Shown one piece after another: positions 42,678 through 52,403 of a stretch of 64,000 nt of DNA (positions are counted from its first letter, which is position 1; the number at the start of each line of letters is the position of its first letter). The notes under the pieces are model-generated. The model searched no databases. It had not been told where the DNA came from and saw nothing but the letters and a program-made list of their open reading frames with translations. The DNA comes from an uncultured Collinsella sp. (GTDB lineage Bacteria; Actinomycetota; Coriobacteriia; Coriobacteriales; Coriobacteriaceae): assembly GCA_900541035.1 (NCBI GenBank), contig UQIN01000007.1:33763-97762 (forward strand), in the 5' to 3' direction. The position numbers and the translations under genes were made by a program.

Positions 42678-43247
42678 GTGAGCGCTCAGGATTCAAAGCT
42701 CTTTGTGATTTCTGGACCGTCAGGTGCAGGCAAGGGCACGCTCGTCACTCGTGTGCGCGAGCGTCGCTCTAACCTGGGCCTGACGGTTTCGGCTACCACG
42801 CGAGCACCACGCAAAGGTGAGGTCGACGGCGTCAACTACTTTTTCCTGACGCACGAGGAGTTCGACCGCCGCGTGGCAAACGGTGAGTTTGTTGAGTGGG
42901 CTGAGGTCCACGGCAACTGCTACGGCACGTTGGTGAGCGAGGTCACATCCAAGCTCGCCTCTGGCTCGTCTCTGATCTTGGAGATTGATGTCCAGGGCGC
43001 CCTGCAGGTCAAGGAGCGTTTCCCCGAGGCCGTGTTGATCTTTATCAAGCCGCCTTCGCTCGAGGTGCTTCGCGATCGCCTGGTCGGTCGCGGTACCGAG
43101 ACGCCCGAGACGATTGAGCTGCGTATGGCAAACGCCGCCGATGAACTTGCCCTTGCCGACCGCTACGACGACGTCGTGGTGAATGACGATCTCGACCGCG
43201 CGACCGATGAGCTCGTTCGCGTTCTCGATATGCATGAAAGGATCTGA
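42678..43247 (+). CDS. gmk: Guanylate kinase
   Basis: Gmk phosphorylates GMP to GDP. The 189-residue protein has the P-loop ISGPSGAGKGTLV, the GMP-binding block SATTRAPRKGEVDGVNYFF and LEIDVQGALQV. The GTG start at 42678 directly follows the mihF stop, with no clear separate ribosome-binding site, so translation is probably coupled. Confidence 0.97.
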   Translation: MSAQDSKLFVISGPSGAGKGTLVTRVRERRSNLGLTVSATTRAPRKGEVDGVNYFFLTHEEFDRRVANGEFVEWAEVHGNCYGTLVSEVTSKLASGSSLILEIDVQGALQVKERFPEAVLIFIKPPSLEVLRDRLVGRGTETPETIELRMANAADELALADRYDDVVVNDDLDRATDELVRVLDMHERI

Positions 43248-43252
43248 GGTCC

Positions 43253-43534
43253 GTGTCCGTTGTAAAGCCTTGCATTGACGATCTTCTGGAGAAGACCGAT
43301 CACAACCGCTTCCTGCTCGCCTCGCTTGCCTCCAAGCGCGCCTGCGACATTAACAGCATGTTGCGTGGCCAGCACAACCGCGTGCTCGCCGTCCAGGATG
43401 TCGATGACATCACTATTGCGCTTTCCGGCGCCGATACCATCTCGATGGCTATGGACGAGATTGTCGACGGCGACATCTCCTACGACGAGGCCCGTTACGA
43501 GAAGGCACTCGGCCATAAGGTTGCTGAAGCCTAA
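43253..43534 (+). CDS. rpoZ: DNA-directed RNA polymerase omega subunit
   Basis: Omega assists folding and assembly of the beta-prime subunit. The 93-residue protein has the family core IDDLLEKTDHNRFLLASLAS followed by KRA, then the DDITIALS segment. GTG 43253 lies 5 bases after the gmk stop; GGATCTGAGG precedes it. Its position next to gmk is conserved. The stop is immediately followed by thiI. Confidence 0.9.
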   Translation: MSVVKPCIDDLLEKTDHNRFLLASLASKRACDINSMLRGQHNRVLAVQDVDDITIALSGADTISMAMDEIVDGDISYDEARYEKALGHKVAEA

Positions 43535-44779
43535 ATGGCAGCCCGCGTCTGCCTGGTCCACTATCACGAGGTTGGACTGAAGGGCAAGAACCGCGCACAT
43601 TTTGAGCATATCCTCATGGATAACATCAAGGCGGCCTTGGCCGCCTTTTCCGTGAATGCCGTGTCTCGAATTTCCGGTTATATCCTCGTGACCTTTAACG
43701 AGCATCAGGCCGACGAGGCGGCGCGCGTCATTCGCACCGTCCCCGGCGTTGCTCGCGTGTCCCTGGCATATCACACGAACCGCGACCCGCAGGAGTACTG
43801 CGCCGCCGCCGTGAAGGCGCTGCGCGAGTTTGGTCCCTTTGAGTCGTTTAAGGTGCATGCCAAGCGCTCGAACACCGACTATGAGCTCACCTCGATTGAT
43901 ATCAATCGGCAGGTAGGCGAGGTGCTGTGCGAGGCGTTTCCCGATAAAAAGGTCCAGATGCACGACCCCGACGCGATGGTGCACGTGCTGGTGGTCCAGG
44001 GTAGCGTCTATGTGTATGCGCGCTCTGAGCGCGGTGTGGGTGGCCTTCCGGTGGGGTCTGCGGGCAAGGTCGTGACGCTGCTGTCGTCGGGTATCGATTC
44101 CCCGGTGGCGACCTGGATGCTCGCGCGTCGCGGCGCGGTGTGCGTGCCGGTACATTTCTCCGGTCGTCCGCAGACACCCGATACGAGCGAGTATTTGGTG
44201 CAGGACATCATCCGTGCGCTTGAGCCGGGTGTCCAGATCGGCCGCCTGTATGTGGTGCCGTTTGGCGACTGCCAGCGTGAGATTTCGGTCACCTGCCCCA
44301 GCAACCTGCGTGTGATCATGTATCGCCGCATTATGTATTCGGTTGCCGAGCGCATCGCGCATATCGAGGGCGCCAAGGCCATTGTGACGGGCGAGTCGCT
44401 TGGTCAGGTTGCCTCCCAGACGCTTGAGAACATCATGGCCGTCAACGAGGCCGTGAAGATTCCCGTGTTCCGTCCGCTCATTGGTTCTGATAAGCAGGAG
44501 ATCATCGCGCGTGCCCAGGAGATCGGCACGTTTGATATCTCGACCGAGGCTGCTCCCGATTGCTGCACGCTGTTTATGCCGCGCCGTCCCGAGACGCACG
44601 CTAAACTCGATGCCGTGCATGAGGCGTGGGAGCTGTTCGATCACGAGGAGATGATTGAGCGTTTGCTCAAACAGACCGAGTATATCGACTTCGAGAGCAA
44701 CACGTATAAGGCCCCTAAGACCTTAAAACGCAAACATTCCGAGCTCGCTCCACGTGAGATTTACCAAGATCACGAATAA
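43535..44779 (+). CDS. thiI: tRNA 4-thiouridine sulfurtransferase ThiI
   Basis: ThiI adenylates U8 of tRNA and inserts sulfur; it can also serve thiamine synthesis. The 414-residue protein has an N-terminal ferredoxin-like and THUMP region (to about residue 170) and a PP-loop ATPase domain with LLSSGIDSPVATWML. It ends without the C-terminal rhodanese domain of the E. coli enzyme, like many Gram-positive ThiI proteins, so sulfur delivery must come from another protein. ATG 43535 directly follows the rpoZ stop. Confidence 0.95.
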   Translation: MAARVCLVHYHEVGLKGKNRAHFEHILMDNIKAALAAFSVNAVSRISGYILVTFNEHQADEAARVIRTVPGVARVSLAYHTNRDPQEYCAAAVKALREFGPFESFKVHAKRSNTDYELTSIDINRQVGEVLCEAFPDKKVQMHDPDAMVHVLVVQGSVYVYARSERGVGGLPVGSAGKVVTLLSSGIDSPVATWMLARRGAVCVPVHFSGRPQTPDTSEYLVQDIIRALEPGVQIGRLYVVPFGDCQREISVTCPSNLRVIMYRRIMYSVAERIAHIEGAKAIVTGESLGQVASQTLENIMAVNEAVKIPVFRPLIGSDKQEIIARAQEIGTFDISTEAAPDCCTLFMPRRPETHAKLDAVHEAWELFDHEEMIERLLKQTEYIDFESNTYKAPKTLKRKHSELAPREIYQDHE

Positions 44780-44789
44780 TATTGTGTAT

Positions 44790-44823
44790 AGACCGGCGGT
44801 GATTTTGCATCGTCGGTCTTTTT
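44790..44823 (+). terminator. Terminator after thiI
   Basis: 12-bp stem with two G-U pairs (44790-44801 with 44808-44819) followed by TTTTT. Confidence 0.9.
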
Positions 44824-44897
44824 CTATCTGGGCATTAGGCGACAAACGGTTCATCTGTCGACGTCTGCCTGAATAAATGGACACTTTTCAGCAAGGT

Positions 44898-44917
44898 TTT
44901 GGTCAGCTTTTGGTTTG
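44898..44917 (+). promoter_or_regulatory. Shared element, copy 2 (upstream of comEA-comEC)
   Basis: TTTGGTCAGCTTTTGGTTTG differs at one base from 15547-15566 and ends 76 bases before the comEA ATG. Two TTTTGGT half-sites are 11 bp apart. No clear TAnnnT box follows, so the promoter is not of the usual type seen in this window. Confidence 0.55.
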
Positions 44918-44993
44918 ACCGTGGAAACTGGTGTGGGCGTGCGGAGTCTGCGGCGCTCGTTTCCTGACACGATGGTGTTGGGAGGTGTTTGCT

Positions 44994-45704
44994 ATGGCGC
45001 AGCGCGAGCAACACGAACGGGTTAAACGGATGGACCGCTGGGCAGAAAAGCTGCTCGGCCATAAGGCGGTGGTCGTGGCGATTCTGGTTGCCATTGCCGC
45101 TGCGAGTGGCCTGGCGATGGCAAATTTTGGTGGCCATTCCAGCAACGTGTCGTTTGAGCGTAGTGACGAGGCAGGCGCCTCGGATGTGCGAGGGGACGGG
45201 GATGTGTCACCTGATGATGCCGATGAGTCGTCTGCCAAGAGTTCTTCTGCTGCCGAGGTGTACGTCGATGTGGATGGCGCCGTTGTGAGGCCTGGCGTGT
45301 ACCGGCTCAAAGGCGGAGCGCGGGTATCCCAGGCAATCGATGCTGCCGGAGGGCTTACGGCCGAGGCGGATGTGACAGGGCTTAATCGTGCGTCCAAGAT
45401 CACAGATGGTCAAAAGATCTATGTGCCGACGGTGGGGGAGCAACAAGCGGCTGTGGCGGTCGGCGGGGCCGAAAGCGGTGCTGCCACGACTCCTGGTGCG
45501 GGGTCTTCGTCGGGTCTTGTGAATATCAATACGGCAAGTGCGGCGGAGCTGCAGACGCTTTCGGGCATCGGGCCTTCTATGGCCCAGGCAATTATCGACG
45601 AACGGACGCAAAACGGGGCCTTTGCCTCGGTCGATGACCTTATGCGCGTATCGGGGATCGGTGAGAAGAAACTCGCCAAAATTAAAGATTGCATCTGCGT
45701 ATGA
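44994..45704 (+). CDS. comEA: ComEA-type DNA-binding competence protein
   Basis: ComEA is a membrane-anchored double-stranded DNA receptor for transformation. The 236-residue protein has one membrane segment (about residues 22-42), a polar Ser/Asp-rich linker, an SLBB domain (VYVDVDGAVVRPGVYRL) and a C-terminal helix-hairpin-helix pair (NINTASAAELQTLSGIGPSM; LMRVSGIGEKKLAKI). GGGAGG lies before ATG 44994. Its stop overlaps the comEC start. A conserved 20-base element lies upstream. Confidence 0.94.
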   Translation: MAQREQHERVKRMDRWAEKLLGHKAVVVAILVAIAAASGLAMANFGGHSSNVSFERSDEAGASDVRGDGDVSPDDADESSAKSSSAAEVYVDVDGAVVRPGVYRLKGGARVSQAIDAAGGLTAEADVTGLNRASKITDGQKIYVPTVGEQQAAVAVGGAESGAATTPGAGSSSGLVNINTASAAELQTLSGIGPSMAQAIIDERTQNGAFASVDDLMRVSGIGEKKLAKIKDCICV

Positions 45705-48004
45705 GTGCGACCGAGCGCGAGCATGTGATGCCACCGCACCCATTGATGCCGTGGACGATAGCCCTTTGTGCCGGCTTGTGTGCGAGCTGTGGGTTAGTGC
45801 TTAACATGGCGGCCGATGCGCTGCTGGGAGAGCGGGCGGCGCCCGTCACATTGCTTATGGCCATTCCAGTTGCGGCAGCAGGGTGCATTGTATTGGCTCG
45901 GTCCTGCATGCGCCTTGTGCGGTGGAGGCGATGGCTGTATGCCGCGGCCCTCGGCCTCGTGGCGGGAGCGGTAGTGTCCGCGGGTTGGGCGATAGGGGCG
46001 CTGCGCGCTTCGAGGGCGTTGGATAATCGGGCTGCGAGCAGTCTCGAGTTTGTTGTGTGTGGCGACCCGTCCATCAATGACGGTGCGTACTCCTATACCT
46101 GTGATGCGTATGCGGGCGAAAAGCGTTTGGGTCAGGTACGGCTGTCGTGTGATCGTGAGCTTGGCGCCGGTTCGCATGTACGTGCTATCGGTCGAATTTC
46201 GCGCTTTGAGAATGATGCGTATGGGCGCTCACGCGTGCTTCGGGGCGAGCTTCGAAAGGTTAAAGTCGTCCGGTTGGTATCGATCGACGAGGGCCCTCCA
46301 GGCCCGTTGTCTTGGCTTCGAAACGAGCTCCTTGCCGTTATCGCGCCCGCGACCGATCCAGCGCGCTCGCTCATTGCCGGCGTTGTCTGCGGACGCTCGG
46401 CCGAGCTGCGTGCCCAGCCGGCGGGCGATTGGTTTTCGGTAACGGGCACCGCACATCTTATCGCTGTCTCGGGTAGTCATCTTGCCATCGTGGGGTTTGT
46501 GATTGAGAGCGCCCTGCAAAAGACACGCCTCTCTCGTGGGCTGCAGCGGGGGCTGTTGGTGCTGGCCCTCGCTGCCTATGCCGTTTTTACGGGCGCTTCG
46601 CCCTCGGCCGTGCGCGCGTGCTGCATGGTGGCGGCGACGCTTATCGCCAACGGCGCCGGGCGTCGTCGGCATGGCCTCTCGGCTCTGTTCGTCACCATGG
46701 CAATCTTTGTGTTGCTGCGTCCGACGGTATTGTTCGAAATGGGTTTTCAGCTTTCGTGCGCCAGTGTCTTTGCCATCCTTTGTTTTTGCCCCTACGCCAC
46801 CTACGCCTTGGGCGAGCTGGGCATGCCATCGGGTGTCGCCAGCGTTTTGTCTGTCACGCTGTGCTCGCAGCTGGCGACACTTCCCGTTACGATTCCCGCA
46901 TTTGAGACGTTTTCGCTCATTGCCCCACTTGCAAATGCCGTGATCGGTCCGGTGATAAGCGTGCTGCTCGCTGTATCGGTTGTGCTGGTGCCCTGCTCGC
47001 TTGTGCCGCTGCTGCGTCACGGGGCGCTCGTGGTGCCCATGATTGTCGCCCGCTGTGCGCTGTTCTTTGAACAGCTCTTTGCTGCCGTTCCGGGCGCATC
47101 CGTAAGCGTGCCGCCCGATACGCCCTTGGTATATGTGGTGCCGTTCGCGCTGGTGGCCCTCTTGGTCTGGTGGCCACGCCCCCGCGCGCGGAGCATGGCA
47201 GCGGGGCTGCTGTGTTTAATGCTCGCAGCGGGTGTTCCGTATGTCTATTGGGATCGATGTGCGCCGCCTTCGGTAACGGTCCTCGATGTTGGCCAGGCCG
47301 ATGCGATTCTGGTTCGTCAGGGTGGCGCCGTGGCACTCGTCGACTGTGGGCTCGATGACCGCGTGGTGTCGGCGTTGGTTCGCAATAACGTCCACCATAT
47401 CGACGCCGTCTTCGTGACGCATTGGGATGAAGACCATTGGGGCGGTCTTCCCGACGTACTCGATCGTTTTTCGGTTGGAACCATTGCGGTCGCGGCCGAT
47501 GCACTTGACGGCGCGCCTACTGAGGTTCTGAATCGCCCGGGTGTAACGTATCGGCAGGTGGCTCGCGGAGACACGGTCGATATCGGCGCATTTCGGGCTC
47601 GTGTGATGTGGCCGTTTGACACGGTGGATGGCGAGGGCAATGAGGACTCTCTTGTTTTGCTGCTCTCCTACGCTCAGGAAGGCAAGAGCCTGCGTGTGCT
47701 CCTTACTGGTGACGCCGAGCTCGATCAGGAGCGCGAGTTTGTACAGGAGGTGGGAGATATCGATATGCTCAAGCTGGGGCATCATGGCTCAAAAGTTTCC
47801 GTCGACACAGACCTGCTGGGCACGCTTAAGCCCGAGTTCTCTATCGCGAGCGCCGGCGAGGGGAATCGTTACGGCCATCCGTCGGATGCCTGCATCGATG
47901 CAGTTAAGGAAGCGGGTGGTGCGTTCGCATGCACCATCGAACACGGCGACATTACCGTCACGCCGACTGCGAAGGGCTTTGCCATGCGATGCCAGCGACC
48001 GTGA
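45701..48004 (+). CDS. comEC: ComEC/Rec2 DNA internalisation channel
   Basis: ComEC forms the inner-membrane channel that imports single-stranded DNA. The 767-residue protein has N-terminal membrane helices, an OB-like extracellular region, the competence domain (about residues 220-490, with LIAVSGSHLAIVG and many hydrophobic segments) and a C-terminal metallo-beta-lactamase domain with VTHWDEDHWGGL and LGHHGSK. ATG 45701 overlaps the comEA stop. The gene is intact with all metal-binding residues visible, so the C-terminal domain may be an active nuclease. Confidence 0.95.
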   Translation: MSATEREHVMPPHPLMPWTIALCAGLCASCGLVLNMAADALLGERAAPVTLLMAIPVAAAGCIVLARSCMRLVRWRRWLYAAALGLVAGAVVSAGWAIGALRASRALDNRAASSLEFVVCGDPSINDGAYSYTCDAYAGEKRLGQVRLSCDRELGAGSHVRAIGRISRFENDAYGRSRVLRGELRKVKVVRLVSIDEGPPGPLSWLRNELLAVIAPATDPARSLIAGVVCGRSAELRAQPAGDWFSVTGTAHLIAVSGSHLAIVGFVIESALQKTRLSRGLQRGLLVLALAAYAVFTGASPSAVRACCMVAATLIANGAGRRRHGLSALFVTMAIFVLLRPTVLFEMGFQLSCASVFAILCFCPYATYALGELGMPSGVASVLSVTLCSQLATLPVTIPAFETFSLIAPLANAVIGPVISVLLAVSVVLVPCSLVPLLRHGALVVPMIVARCALFFEQLFAAVPGASVSVPPDTPLVYVVPFALVALLVWWPRPRARSMAAGLLCLMLAAGVPYVYWDRCAPPSVTVLDVGQADAILVRQGGAVALVDCGLDDRVVSALVRNNVHHIDAVFVTHWDEDHWGGLPDVLDRFSVGTIAVAADALDGAPTEVLNRPGVTYRQVARGDTVDIGAFRARVMWPFDTVDGEGNEDSLVLLLSYAQEGKSLRVLLTGDAELDQEREFVQEVGDIDMLKLGHHGSKVSVDTDLLGTLKPEFSIASAGEGNRYGHPSDACIDAVKEAGGAFACTIEHGDITVTPTAKGFAMRCQRP

Positions 48005-48012
48005 TGACATCG

Positions 48013-48042
48013 TTGGCGCGCGGTGGACCCCTGGGCTAAAAT
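48013..48042 (+). promoter_or_regulatory. holA promoter
   Basis: TTGGCG (48013-48018) and TAAAAT (48037-48042), 18-bp spacing, 40 bases before the holA start. Confidence 0.6.
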
Positions 48043-48082
48043 GGCACGGTACGAATTCGAGTGTGTGCGAGAGGGGAGCGCA

Positions 48083-49045
48083 ATGTCCGAAACCGGTCTG
48101 CTGCCGGCATATCTGATCGTCGGTACCGATGGGGTCAAGCGCGACCACGCCGTCTCGCGTATGAAAGCTCGCTTGGAAAAGTCGGGTATGGTTGAGTTCA
48201 ACCTCGATGAACGCGACATGACGAAAGATCCCGATATCGAGTCGATCATCGGCTCGCTCAATACCTTTCCCATGGGCAGCGAGTTTCGCCTGGTGATCCT
48301 CGACGGCTGCTCCAAGCTTGCCAAGGCGGTCTCGGAACCGCTTGTCGAGTACCTCGCAAGTCCCAGCCCCACGACGGTCTGTCTCATTATTGCCGACTCA
48401 CTTGCCAAGAATACGCGCCTGTATAAGGCAATCGCCAAGATCGACAAGAAGGCTATCGTCGATTGTTCGGGTACCAAGCGCTGGGAACTGCCGCGCCGCG
48501 TTCAGCAGATGGCGACGCAGCGCGGTAAGTCCATCTCGACGGCTGCTGCCGAGGAGCTCGTCTCGCGCTCGGGCGAGAACACCCGCATGCTCGATAACGA
48601 CTTGGCCAAGCTTGCCCAGATGGTCGAGGCGCCGCAAATTGAGCTTGCCGATGTGGAGCGCTGGATCGTGCGCACGGCCGAAGTTCAGCCCTGGGACTTT
48701 CTCAACGCAGTGTCGGCCCGCGATATGCGCCGCTCGCTTGAGCTCTTTGGGCTGCTGCCCGCCAAGAGCTATGTGTGGACCTACACGCTGCTATGCGGTC
48801 GCATCCGCGAGTTGATCGTCGCCAAGGCGCTCGACTCTCGTGGGCAGGGGCGTGAGCTCGCCGCGACACTCAAGCTTCAGGCCTGGCAGGTCAAAAATCA
48901 CCTGACCTGGGCACGCCGCTTTTCGATGGCGGAGCTTGTCGCTGCGCTCGAGGGCGCGGTCGATGTGGAGCTCGCACTGAAGGGTTCTGCCGATTCGGAG
49001 ACCGCGCTTTTGCTCTGGATTACGAACATCTTGAGAAAATCGTGA
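48083..49045 (+). CDS. holA: DNA polymerase III delta subunit
   Basis: The delta subunit of the clamp loader opens the beta clamp. The 320-residue protein matches HolA in overall layout: an N-terminal AAA+-like domain without a P-loop (PAYLIVGTDGVKRDHAVSRM), the middle helical lid (LVSRSGENTRMLDNDLAKL) and a C-terminal collar domain (ending ETALLLWITNILRKS). ATG 48083 follows AGAGGGGAG. The order comEA-comEC-holA-rpsT is widespread in Gram-positive bacteria. Confidence 0.92.
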   Translation: MSETGLLPAYLIVGTDGVKRDHAVSRMKARLEKSGMVEFNLDERDMTKDPDIESIIGSLNTFPMGSEFRLVILDGCSKLAKAVSEPLVEYLASPSPTTVCLIIADSLAKNTRLYKAIAKIDKKAIVDCSGTKRWELPRRVQQMATQRGKSISTAAAEELVSRSGENTRMLDNDLAKLAQMVEAPQIELADVERWIVRTAEVQPWDFLNAVSARDMRRSLELFGLLPAKSYVWTYTLLCGRIRELIVAKALDSRGQGRELAATLKLQAWQVKNHLTWARRFSMAELVAALEGAVDVELALKGSADSETALLLWITNILRKS

Positions 49046-49097
49046 TGATACCTGCCTATTTGACAAATTCGTTCTATCCCTTTGAGGGGGAGCGTGC

Positions 49098-49103
49098 TAT
49101 AGT
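49098..49103 (+). promoter_or_regulatory. rpsT -10 box (extended)
   Basis: TGC-TATAGT, 75 bases before the rpsT start. The leader contains a TGACCTC/GAGGTGTCA hairpin. Confidence 0.6.
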
Positions 49104-49178
49104 AGGCGCTTGCATGACCTCACCGTGTCTCAGAGGTGTCATACATTTTTTGCAAGGAACTCGAAAGGAACTCCAGAA

Positions 49179-49445
49179 GTGGCAAACATCAAGTCTCAGA
49201 AGAAGCGTATCCGCACCAATGAGGCAGCTCGCATGCGTAACAAGGCTGTCAAGTCCGAGCTCAAGACGCTGACCAAGCACGTCCAGTCCGCCGTTGCCGA
49301 GGGCGACGCCGAGAAGGCCCAGGCTGCCCTCAAGACCGTCACCAAGCGTCTCGACATGGCTGCCGCCAAGCATGTTATCCACAAGAACCAGGCTTCCAAC
49401 CGCAAGTCCGGTCTTGCCAAGCTCGTGAACAGCATCAACGCCTAA
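49179..49445 (+). CDS. rpsT: 30S ribosomal protein S20
   Basis: bS20 binds 16S rRNA early in assembly. The 88-residue protein begins [20 protein letters not shown] and ends [13 protein letters not shown], both diagnostic. GTG 49179 is chosen because it matches the family N-terminus and AAAGGA lies nine bases upstream; an in-frame start at 49110 would add 23 foreign residues. It is a single-gene unit with its own promoter and terminator. Confidence 0.97.
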   Translation: MANIKSQKKRIRTNEAARMRNKAVKSELKTLTKHVQSAVAEGDAEKAQAALKTVTKRLDMAAAKHVIHKNQASNRKSGLAKLVNSINA

Positions 49446-49479
49446 GTTGTAAATTTCACACCACACAGATTACGCGCAT

Positions 49480-49516
49480 AAATGGAGCCTGTTTTATGGA
49501 ACAGGCTCCATTTTTT
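49480..49516 (+). terminator. Terminator after rpsT
   Basis: Perfect 14-bp stem (49480-49493 with 49500-49513), six T at the end. Confidence 0.95.
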
Positions 49517-49528
49517 GTACCGCTCGGG

Positions 49529-49534
49529 TAAGAT
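49529..49534 (+). promoter_or_regulatory. Putative lepA -10 box (leaderless)
   Basis: TAAGAT ends seven bases before the lepA ATG; no Shine-Dalgarno sequence is present. The surrounding CCGCTCGGGTA string recurs before the first dnaJ-type gene (near 53640). Confidence 0.5.
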
Positions 49535-49541
49535 AGTCCGC

Positions 49542-51353
49542 ATGAATACTTCAATTGACATTTCCCACATCCGCAACTTCTCAATCGTTGCGCACATCGA
49601 CCATGGCAAGTCCACGATCAGCGATCGCATCCTCGAGCTCACCCATACCGTCGACGAACGCGACATGGAGTCGCAGCTGCTCGACACCATGGATATCGAG
49701 CGCGAGCGCGGCATCACGATCAAGTCCAATGCCGTTCGCGTGTCCTATGACGCCGACGATGGCGAGACGTATCAGTTCAATCTGATCGATACGCCGGGCC
49801 ACGTGGACTTTACCTATGAGGTCTCGCGCTCGCTGGCAGCCTGTGAGGGCGCGGTGCTCGTTGTCGACGCCACGCAGGGCGTCGAGGCGCAGACCGTCTC
49901 CAACGCGACGCTCGCCATGAACGCCAATCTGGACATTGTGCCGGCCATCAACAAGATCGACCTGCCCTCGGCCCATCCCGACGAGGTTAAGACCGAGATC
50001 GAGGATGACCTGGCGATCCCTGCCGATGATGCCGTGTGCGTCTCGGGCAAGACCGGCGAGGGCATCCACGATCTGCTGGAGTCCATTGTCTTTTTGATCT
50101 CTCCGCCCAAGGGCGATGCGAACGCGCCGCTCAAGGCACTCATTCTGGATTCGTACTTCGACGAGTATCGTGGCGTCGTCGCCACGGTGCGCATCTTTGA
50201 CGGCTCCATCAAAAAGGGCGATACCCTGCGCATGATGCAGGCAAAGGGCGACTTTTTGGTCGATGGCGTGGGCGTCAAGCGTCCCGCCGAGACCCCGGTC
50301 GACGCGCTCACGGTCGGCGAGGTCGGATACGTGGTCACGGGCCTGAAGGACCCCGAGGCCGTTCGCGTGGGCGATACCCTCACGTGGGCGTCGAATCCCT
50401 GCCCCGAGCCGCTTCCCGGCTACCGCGAGGCCAAGCCCATGGTCTATACGGGCCTGTTCCCGATCGATAACAAGGACTACGAGAACCTGCGTGACGCGCT
50501 CGATAAGCTGCACGTCAACGACCCGTCGTTGGTGTGGGAGCCCGAGACCTCGGTGGCGCTCGGCTTTGGCTTCCGCGTGGGCTTCTTGGGCCTGCTGCAT
50601 ATGGAGGTCGTCAAGGAGCGCCTGGAGCGCGAGTTCAATCTTGACCTCATTGCCACGAGCCCCTCGGTGGACTATCACGTCTACAAGACTGACGGCGAGA
50701 TGATTGATGTCCGCAGCCCGCAGGATCTGCCCGAGGCTACGCGCATCGAGCGTATCGAGGAACCCTACCTCAAGGCCAAGACTATCTGCCCGCCCGAGTA
50801 TACGGGTGCCGTCATGCAGCTCGCTATCGAGCACCGCGGCATTACTACCGACATGATTCATCTCACGAGCAAGTCGGTCGAGATGCGCTTTGATATGCCG
50901 CTCGCCGAGCTCATCTTGGACTTCTTTGACCAGCTCAAGAGCCGTACCAAGGGCTATGCCTCGCTCGACTACGAGTTCAACGAGTATCGTCCCTCCGAGC
51001 TCGTCAAGCTCGATATCTTGCTTTCGGGCGACGAGGTGGACGCGCTGTCGTTTATCGTCCACAAGGACAAGGCCTACGGTCTTGCCCGCGGCCTATGCGA
51101 CAAGCTCAAAGAGATTATTCCGCGTCAGCTGTTCGAGGTGCCCATTCAGGGTGCTATCGGCAACAAGATCATTGCCCGCTCCACCGTCAAGGCGCGTCGC
51201 AAGGACGTGCTTGCTAAGTGCTACGGCGGCGATATTTCGCGTAAGCGTAAGCTGCTCGAGAAGCAGAAAGAGGGCAAGAAACGCATGAAGGCCATCGGCT
51301 CGGTCGAGGTCCCGCAGGAGGCCTTTATGGCGATCCTCAAGGTGGACGAGTAG
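49542..51353 (+). CDS. lepA: Elongation factor 4 (LepA)
   Basis: LepA is a ribosome-associated GTPase that affects initiation and 30S biogenesis. The 603-residue protein has G1 [10 protein letters not shown]3 DTPGHVDF, G4 NKID, EF-G-like domains II, III and V, and the unique C-terminal domain ([20 protein letters not shown]). ATG 49542 matches the family start ([12 protein letters not shown] ten residues later); an upstream ATG at 49482 lies within the rpsT terminator. It begins the run lepA-dusB-hemW. Confidence 0.97.
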   Translation: MNTSIDISHIRNFSIVAHIDHGKSTISDRILELTHTVDERDMESQLLDTMDIERERGITIKSNAVRVSYDADDGETYQFNLIDTPGHVDFTYEVSRSLAACEGAVLVVDATQGVEAQTVSNATLAMNANLDIVPAINKIDLPSAHPDEVKTEIEDDLAIPADDAVCVSGKTGEGIHDLLESIVFLISPPKGDANAPLKALILDSYFDEYRGVVATVRIFDGSIKKGDTLRMMQAKGDFLVDGVGVKRPAETPVDALTVGEVGYVVTGLKDPEAVRVGDTLTWASNPCPEPLPGYREAKPMVYTGLFPIDNKDYENLRDALDKLHVNDPSLVWEPETSVALGFGFRVGFLGLLHMEVVKERLEREFNLDLIATSPSVDYHVYKTDGEMIDVRSPQDLPEATRIERIEEPYLKAKTICPPEYTGAVMQLAIEHRGITTDMIHLTSKSVEMRFDMPLAELILDFFDQLKSRTKGYASLDYEFNEYRPSELVKLDILLSGDEVDALSFIVHKDKAYGLARGLCDKLKEIIPRQLFEVPIQGAIGNKIIARSTVKARRKDVLAKCYGGDISRKRKLLEKQKEGKKRMKAIGSVEVPQEAFMAILKVDE

Positions 51354-51357
51354 GTCT

Positions 51358-52401
51358 ATGGCGCTTTCTGAATACAGCAAGCGGCTGCTGGGCGCCTATG
51401 CCGAGCAGCCGTTCCTTATGGCTCCCATGGCGGGCGTGACCGACCCTGCCTACCGCATCATGTGTCGTCGCCGCGGTGCCAACCTTGCCTACAGCGAGAT
51501 GGTGAGCGTGGCGGGCCTTGCCTATGCCAGCAACAAGACCTGGCGCCTGGTGCTACCGGCCGACGAGGAGCAGCAGATTTGCGTGCAGCTCTTTGGCTCC
51601 AAGCCCGATCAGTTTGCGAGTGCCGTCGCCGCCGTCGAGGAGCGTGTGGGCGATCGCCTGTCATTGATTGATATCAACATGGCCTGTCCGGCTCGCAAGG
51701 TCGTTACTAAGGGCGAAGGCTCGGCGCTTATGCGCACGCCCGACCTGGCCGAGAAGATTGTCGAGGCAGCGGTGGGCGCGGCGCATGTTCCCGTGACCGT
51801 GAAGATCCGCAAGGGTTTTTATGCCGAGGACCGCAACGCCGCAACGTTTGCCCAGATGCTTGAAGGGGCGGGCGCCTCTGCAGTTGCCGTGCACGGTCGT
51901 TGTGCCACGCAGCTCTACACCGGCCAGGCCGATTGGTCGGTTGTCGATGAGGTTGCCGACGCCGTCGAGATTCCCGTGATTGGTTCGGGTGATGTGTTCT
52001 CGGCCGAGGACGCTGCTGAGCATCTGCAAGGCTCGGGTGCCAGCGCGGTGTTTATCGCGCGCGGCATCTACGGAAACCCCTGGGTTTTTGGTGATGCTCG
52101 CGCCCTTGCGCTCGATGGCATACCGGTGCCGGCACGCAGCTCCGTCGAGCGCCTGGACGCCCTGCGTGAGCACCTAACGCTGACGCATGAGCTCCTGCCG
52201 CTCATGTCGCGTGCCCGCACGTACGCAAGCTGGTACTTAAAAGGCATGCCTCATGCCGCCGCTTGGCGTGCCCATGTGGTGCGCTGTTCCACTTACGAGG
52301 AGTTTATGGCGCTGGTCGATGAGATCGAGCGCGATGTGGTGGCCTGCGAGGCTGCCCTTGCCGCCGGCGAATCGGTGCCTCCACATCCGCTGGAGGCTTA
52401 A
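51358..52401 (+). CDS. dusB: tRNA-dihydrouridine synthase (DusB-like)
   Basis: Dus enzymes reduce uridines in tRNA D-loops using FMN and NADPH. The 347-residue protein has LMAPMAGVTDPAYR, the catalytic Cys in INMACPARKV, VTVKIRKGF, the HGRCATQLYTG motif and IGSGDVFSAEDA. The subfamily (DusB type) is inferred from the Gram-positive context. It starts four bases after lepA, with a weak ribosome-binding site, and is followed after two bases by hemW. Confidence 0.93.
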   Translation: MALSEYSKRLLGAYAEQPFLMAPMAGVTDPAYRIMCRRRGANLAYSEMVSVAGLAYASNKTWRLVLPADEEQQICVQLFGSKPDQFASAVAAVEERVGDRLSLIDINMACPARKVVTKGEGSALMRTPDLAEKIVEAAVGAAHVPVTVKIRKGFYAEDRNAATFAQMLEGAGASAVAVHGRCATQLYTGQADWSVVDEVADAVEIPVIGSGDVFSAEDAAEHLQGSGASAVFIARGIYGNPWVFGDARALALDGIPVPARSSVERLDALREHLTLTHELLPLMSRARTYASWYLKGMPHAAAWRAHVVRCSTYEEFMALVDEIERDVVACEAALAAGESVPPHPLEA

Positions 52402-52403
52402 GG

